64,000 nt of DNA, taken from NCBI RefSeq assembly GCF_017742235.1, contig NZ_JAGHKQ010000005.1:186001-250000 (forward strand). The letters are read 5' to 3'. The stretch is from Bacillus sp. 165 (GTDB taxonomy: Bacteria; Bacillota; Bacilli; Bacillales; Bacillaceae_G). Shown in pieces: positions 60,643-64,000 of this stretch. Made by a program: the position numbers and the translations under genes. The stretch's first letter is position 1. Every line of letters starts with the position of its first letter. The notes beneath the pieces were generated by a model. The model worked only from the letters and a program-made list of their open reading frames with translations, was not told the DNA's origin and made no database searches.

Positions 60643-61200
60643 TCATTTGTTCATCTGAGCCAAGAAATCCCCTAGAAGGTCCTCCATTTTTTCCTCTTCC
60701 TGCTCTTCTACCTGATTAAATACTTCAGATTGCTGGACCTGCTCCCAATCAAAATTATCTAAATCATCCAATGCAGCGACCGTTGCTGCATGCTCGGTTT
60801 CTCCCCTAGGTTTAACAGCAACATAAGCCTCTTCTTGCAGGTATAACGCTTCTTCAATATCTAATGCATTACTGTTAAGACTTGCAAGCAGAGACGCAGT
60901 ACGAACAGGGTTTGACAATAACTGGTAGACAATGCTACCAAGCAAGGCTTCTGAATGCTCATGCTTTAGCCAATCTCTCTGTTCTTTACTCAATCCTTTA
61001 GGAAGAGGAATTGTAAGAGCTTCCTTCTCCTTCGATACAGCACTATTAATACCATTTACAACAAATTCAGCCACTTTACTTGAAAAGTTCCTTTTTTCTG
61101 TTTCCTTTAATCGTTGCAAATGCTTTATGATATGATCCGGTGTATCAGACGGGATACGGAATGTAATAGGTTTTCCTCTCTTAATTTCCGCTTCCTTCAT
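60643..61200 (-). CDS. parR: ParR-like centromere-binding protein
   Basis: DNA-binding adaptor of a type II (actin) partition system. About 185 residues: the N-terminal 10-55 (KPITFRIPSDTPDHIIKHLQRL...FSSKVAEFVVNGI) read as a ribbon-helix-helix strand and two helices, the middle is helical, and the tail from about 145 is very acidic (DDLDNFDWEQV...VEEQEEEKMEDLLGDFLAQM), as in ParR tails that contact ParM. Start at ATG 61200 after AGGTG. It follows parM by ten bases. Function is inferred from order and fold. Confidence 0.75.
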   Translation of the reverse strand: MKEAEIKRGKPITFRIPSDTPDHIIKHLQRLKETEKRNFSSKVAEFVVNGINSAVSKEKEALTIPLPKGLSKEQRDWLKHEHSEALLGSIVYQLLSNPVRTASLLASLNSNALDIEEALYLQEEAYVAVKPRGETEHAATVAALDDLDNFDWEQVQQSEVFNQVEEQEEEKMEDLLGDFLAQMNK

Positions 61201-61210
61201 ATACAATCAC

Positions 61211-62392
61211 CTATTTAGTCTTTGCCAATTTTTGTTCTTCGTTTTTCGTCTCTTTCATGGTTCTCCTTGAAAAATCCGCAATTAATTTATAATAAGCATT
61301 TGCCATCATCCAAATACTTTCTTGCTCATCTTCGAAGAAATCGATATTATAGCCATCCAAGCTATTATTTAATGTTTTTAGATAATCCTTAAGAATAATT
61401 GATCCTCCACCTACAAAATAGCAAATTTCTGTTTGAGAGTTTTTTTGCCAAACATTACGTAAATGACGATATTGCTTTTTCGCCAACTCTAAAAGCGTAC
61501 GATCTGTAATGTCGTGAACACTTGTCCGACTTCCTTTTACCATAATATGATTTCGGTCATTTTTCTTTGTGATTATTTCTACAACATCACGGCGGCTATC
61601 GAGCTCTACTCCATGCTTAGAACGAATCTCCTCTCGAATGGATTCAAGCGATTCAGAGACTCCCAAATTAAAGCCTTGAGCTTTATCATCATCCACCTTG
61701 CCATTTTTAATTACAGCAATATCTGTTGACAATCCGCCAATATCTTGAATTAAAATTCTTTTATCTATAAGGTCCTTATTAATAATGTTTAAGTTATTAT
61801 CCATTACAAGATTAATATAGGCAGCAAAGCCTTCAGGATAGACCTTCACTTCTTCAAACTTAATATTTATCTTTAACCCTTGATACCTTGGAGTTACTAA
61901 AAATTCAACTTGATGAACAGAGCCTAGTAGTTTAGATCGATACCCTACATCTTTTCCTTCCTTTACTTCACGAAGAGGAAGTCCTGTTCCTAATATATAT
62001 GTAGCATCTATTACATTATTGGATCGCTTAAAAAGTTGTTTATTTTCTTCTTGTGCTGCATCTAGCGCCAACGAAGCAAATAACATGATGAGGGTTTGAT
62101 CTTCTTCGGATTTGTTGCTTCCCGGGTCTAATTCTGAGGGGTTGTCACTTTTAGTTGCAAGATTACCGACACGATAAATCGCATTATTGTCTCTTAAAGT
62201 AGGAGAATGTACACGAATATGAATCCCATCAACAGGATTTTGCTTGTTCAGTTCTTCGATCCCGATGACCGGACGATCTTCTATATCTCTGGCAATTACA
62301 TTGGGAATGTTAATTTGTACCTCCATTTTGCCAAAAATACCTTTAAGTGAATCATTACCTACGTCAACTGCAGCAATACGAGCATTTGTCAA
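61211..62392 (-). CDS. parM: ParM-like actin ATPase (StbA family)
   Basis: Filament-forming ATPase that pushes replicons apart. About 393 residues of the actin/Hsp70 fold: phosphate 1 AAVDVGNDSLKGIFG near residue 10, phosphate 2 IQDIGGLSTDIAVI near 235, and the adenosine loop FVGGGSIILKDYL near 325. It ends in a lysine-rich tail (KETKNEEQKLAKTK). Preferred start is the TTG at 62392, nine bases after GGAAGGG; an ATG at 62410 has no site. Order centromere-parM-parR as on plasmids. Confidence 0.8.
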   Translation of the reverse strand: MTNARIAAVDVGNDSLKGIFGKMEVQINIPNVIARDIEDRPVIGIEELNKQNPVDGIHIRVHSPTLRDNNAIYRVGNLATKSDNPSELDPGSNKSEEDQTLIMLFASLALDAAQEENKQLFKRSNNVIDATYILGTGLPLREVKEGKDVGYRSKLLGSVHQVEFLVTPRYQGLKINIKFEEVKVYPEGFAAYINLVMDNNLNIINKDLIDKRILIQDIGGLSTDIAVIKNGKVDDDKAQGFNLGVSESLESIREEIRSKHGVELDSRRDVVEIITKKNDRNHIMVKGSRTSVHDITDRTLLELAKKQYRHLRNVWQKNSQTEICYFVGGGSIILKDYLKTLNNSLDGYNIDFFEDEQESIWMMANAYYKLIADFSRRTMKETKNEEQKLAKTK

Positions 62393-62515
62393 TGAAATCA
62401 TCCCTTCCATTAATTCGGTATAATATTCAACTTTAGTAAAGATTACTCTGATTCTATAAGTTATTTTATATTAATTCCACATTTATCATCGAATTGTAAT
62501 GTTATACATATTTTC

Positions 62516-62680
62516 GTAATTTTGTACACAAAACTGTAAACATCTTGCAAATAAAGCTTGTATACTTTTTGTTTACATGTATACTTTTTTGAATACAATT
62601 GTATACACTTCTGTATACATGTTTACTTTTTAGTACACAACTGTACACATATTTGTAAACATGTACACAAATATGTAATC
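62516..62680. repeat. Centromere-like array (parC) of GTAnAC hexamers
   Basis: About 16 GTAnAC-like hexamers (GTACAC, GTATAC, GTAAAC/GTTTAC, a few degenerate) begin at 62516, 62524, 62536, 62547, 62560, 62571, 62579, 62591, 62601, 62613, 62621, 62633, 62643, 62655, 62663, 62675. Spacing averages about 10.6 bases, one helical turn. From 62571 on the steps are 8, 12, 10, 12 repeating, so identical positions recur at 42 bases. Upstream of parM, as parC is in plasmid systems. Probable ParR binding site and autoregulatory operator. Confidence 0.78.
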
Positions 62681-62778
62681 ATCTAATTTGAACATTCTTG
62701 CTTGCCTGTTTTTTTATCTGTCTACCACCTCGCACTCGAGCAAGTGAATAAGCTTTTTTGAAGTTATATTATTTTTCA

Positions 62779-62813
62779 TAAAAAAGGTGCCTCTTTTCAA
62801 GAAGCACCTTTTT
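62779..62813 (-). terminator. Intrinsic terminator after the glucosaminidase gene
   Basis: Stem aaaaaggtgc / gcaccttttt with a loop of about 13 bases, T run on the minus strand. Between it and the GTAnAC array (62681-62778) nothing was recognised. Confidence 0.75.
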
Positions 62814-62827
62814 ATGCAGTATAGTTA

Positions 62828-64000
62828 TTATTTGACTGTTATGCTGTCACCAGGAACCCAATATGTTTTAGAATTTCCTGGGTGAACCACTTCTACCCAG
62901 CCTTTAGGATCTTTCTTAATAACACTAACTTCTGTATTAGCCTTGAATGTACCTTGTACATTTGGTCTTACTGTTGTACTCTTAATCTTTGAATCTGAGA
63001 ATGGAAACGGTACAACACGATACTCTACAGATTTTGTGATAACACCTTTTGTTCCTGTTGCAAAAGCTTGATACGGAACGCCGCTACCAATTGCGTCTAC
63101 ATTAAATGATGGACCGTTATTCGGCATAATAACCGGTTGATATTGAGATGCTTGGTATGGCTTAATACGCTGCATAATATCTGCGATTTTACTATACCAG
63201 CTTTTATCTGATGCATATCGGACATTCATGCCTTTTAAAGTAGGGCCATTATAATATGTTCCGCCTGTAGTAAGGTAATTTTTTCTTACATAGTCCGCAT
63301 TGATATTAATACTGTCTTCATAGCTTGCTAAATATTTAGCACTGTCAAATGGAGAACGATCATACGCTTTTAAACCATACAGGTTATTTTTACGATAAGC
63401 AATTTCAGACTTCCCATAACCTGTTTCCAAGAAAGCATGAGCCGCTAGGTATAATGCATTTACACCATATTTTTTTCCTGCAGCTACAAATGCATCACCC
63501 ATATTTGCAATAGGACTGTCGGGATGATACTTTTGAATATATTTATTAATTTCCGCTGCTGTTATATTAGATGGTGTACGCAAATCAATCTCAGCATACG
63601 AAGATGCCGTTTTTATAGGGCTTGTCTCCCCGCCCGGATTTGGAGCAGGATCTAACCCATTCGATTGAACGGATACATAATGTGAGGATACCCAGCCGCT
63701 TACGCTTCCTGCTGTAATATAATGCCAGCCATTCTTTGTTTCATGGATGGACACCTTTATTCCTTTTGCCAATGTTGTAATACGAGTACCTGATAGAGAC
63801 GGTGCTTTACGCACATTTAAGTTCGCAGTCGTTGTTCCCTCACCTATAACTGTTGCAGGTCCAGCTGGCTGTACATATTGTATATACTTTGAGTATACCC
63901 AACCGTCCTTTGCTCCATTTTCAATAAAGTACCAATCTCCCTTTATATCTTTAATAGTCACTTGCTGACCATTTTTAACTTGTGAAATTATCTGACTGGA
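62828..64000 (-). CDS. SH3-domain cell-wall beta-N-acetylglucosaminidase (5' part cut by window edge)
   Basis: Secreted peptidoglycan hydrolase; 390 codons are visible and the frame stays open to the window end. From the upstream side: part of a first SH3b ([24 protein letters not shown]), a second SH3b ([20 protein letters not shown]...WVSSHYVSV), then a LytD-type glucosaminidase domain with the catalytic Glu in [20 protein letters not shown], and a C-terminal SH3-like cap ([19 protein letters not shown]). A signal peptide would lie outside the window. Confidence 0.88.
   Translation of the reverse strand, partial: SSQIISQVKNGQQVTIKDIKGDWYFIENGAKDGWVYSKYIQYVQPAGPATVIGEGTTTANLNVRKAPSLSGTRITTLAKGIKVSIHETKNGWHYITAGSVSGWVSSHYVSVQSNGLDPAPNPGGETSPIKTASSYAEIDLRTPSNITAAEINKYIQKYHPDSPIANMGDAFVAAGKKYGVNALYLAAHAFLETGYGKSEIAYRKNNLYGLKAYDRSPFDSAKYLASYEDSININADYVRKNYLTTGGTYYNGPTLKGMNVRYASDKSWYSKIADIMQRIKPYQASQYQPVIMPNNGPSFNVDAIGSGVPYQAFATGTKGVITKSVEYRVVPFPFSDSKIKSTTVRPNVQGTFKANTEVSVIKKDPKGWVEVVHPGNSKTYWVPGDSITVK

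Noticed and set aside
62516-62680. Possible CRISPR array
   Set aside because: The repeated units are six bases with 2-7 base gaps, far too short for repeats and spacers, and there are no cas genes.

Overview
The window is a low-GC Firmicute chromosome segment, almost certainly a Bacillus, probably in or near the B. cereus group. Support comes from the gene order around rho, spo0F, pyrG, hemQ and gerQ (close to the B. subtilis ywj/ywi/ywh/ywf/ywd region), the spore genes (spo0F, rsfA, cwlJ, gerQ, a PbpG-type penicillin-binding protein), a type B L31 at the rpmE position, and a MetA with the acetyl-CoA-type Glu111. No rRNA, tRNA, insertion sequence, prophage or CRISPR array was seen. Species is inference from remembered protein similarity.

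Layout. 1-8.7 kb, mostly minus strand: translation termination (prmC-prfA), tdk, L31, rho, glpX, murA2, a transaldolase-like enzyme, fbaA and spo0F. 9.3-16.2 kb: ywjG, then a dpp-like operon for uptake and breakdown of murein peptides (dppBCDE, a YkfC-type endopeptidase and an unusual signal-less beta-lactamase-like hydrolase). 16.6-19.1 kb: pyrG with a textbook reiterative-transcription/attenuation leader, and rpoE (delta). 19.5-30.3 kb: a fatty-acid/branched-acid catabolic operon (fadF, thiolase, hbd, two acyl-CoA dehydrogenases, a TetR regulator, icmF) behind a promoter whose spacer carries a FadR-like palindrome. 30.5-33.8 kb, plus strand: cardiolipin synthase, UV endonuclease, methionine aminopeptidase. 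33.9-43.4 kb: argS, speE-speB, a class A PBP, ywhB/C/D and an HD phosphohydrolase.

43.6-55.4 kb: small conserved genes, the rsfA prespore regulator, lipoyl relay enzyme lipL, pta, hemQ, the spore germination pair cwlJ-gerQ, ung, guaD and an SGNH hydrolase-ABC exporter operon. 55.6-60.4 kb: hom-thrC-thrB with overlapping reading frames, and metA behind a SAM-I riboswitch. The two transcripts share homoserine as branch point: thrB draws it to threonine and metA to methionine.

The most interesting locus is 60.6-62.7 kb. It is a complete plasmid-type actin partition cassette on an otherwise ordinary chromosome: a ribbon-helix-helix ParR-like protein, a ParM-like actin ATPase, and upstream a centromere-like array of GTAnAC hexamers spaced about one helical turn apart, with an 8-12-10-12 spacing pattern that repeats every 42 bp. 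It lies between metA and a cell-wall glucosaminidase that runs off the window end, with no replication or mobility genes in view.
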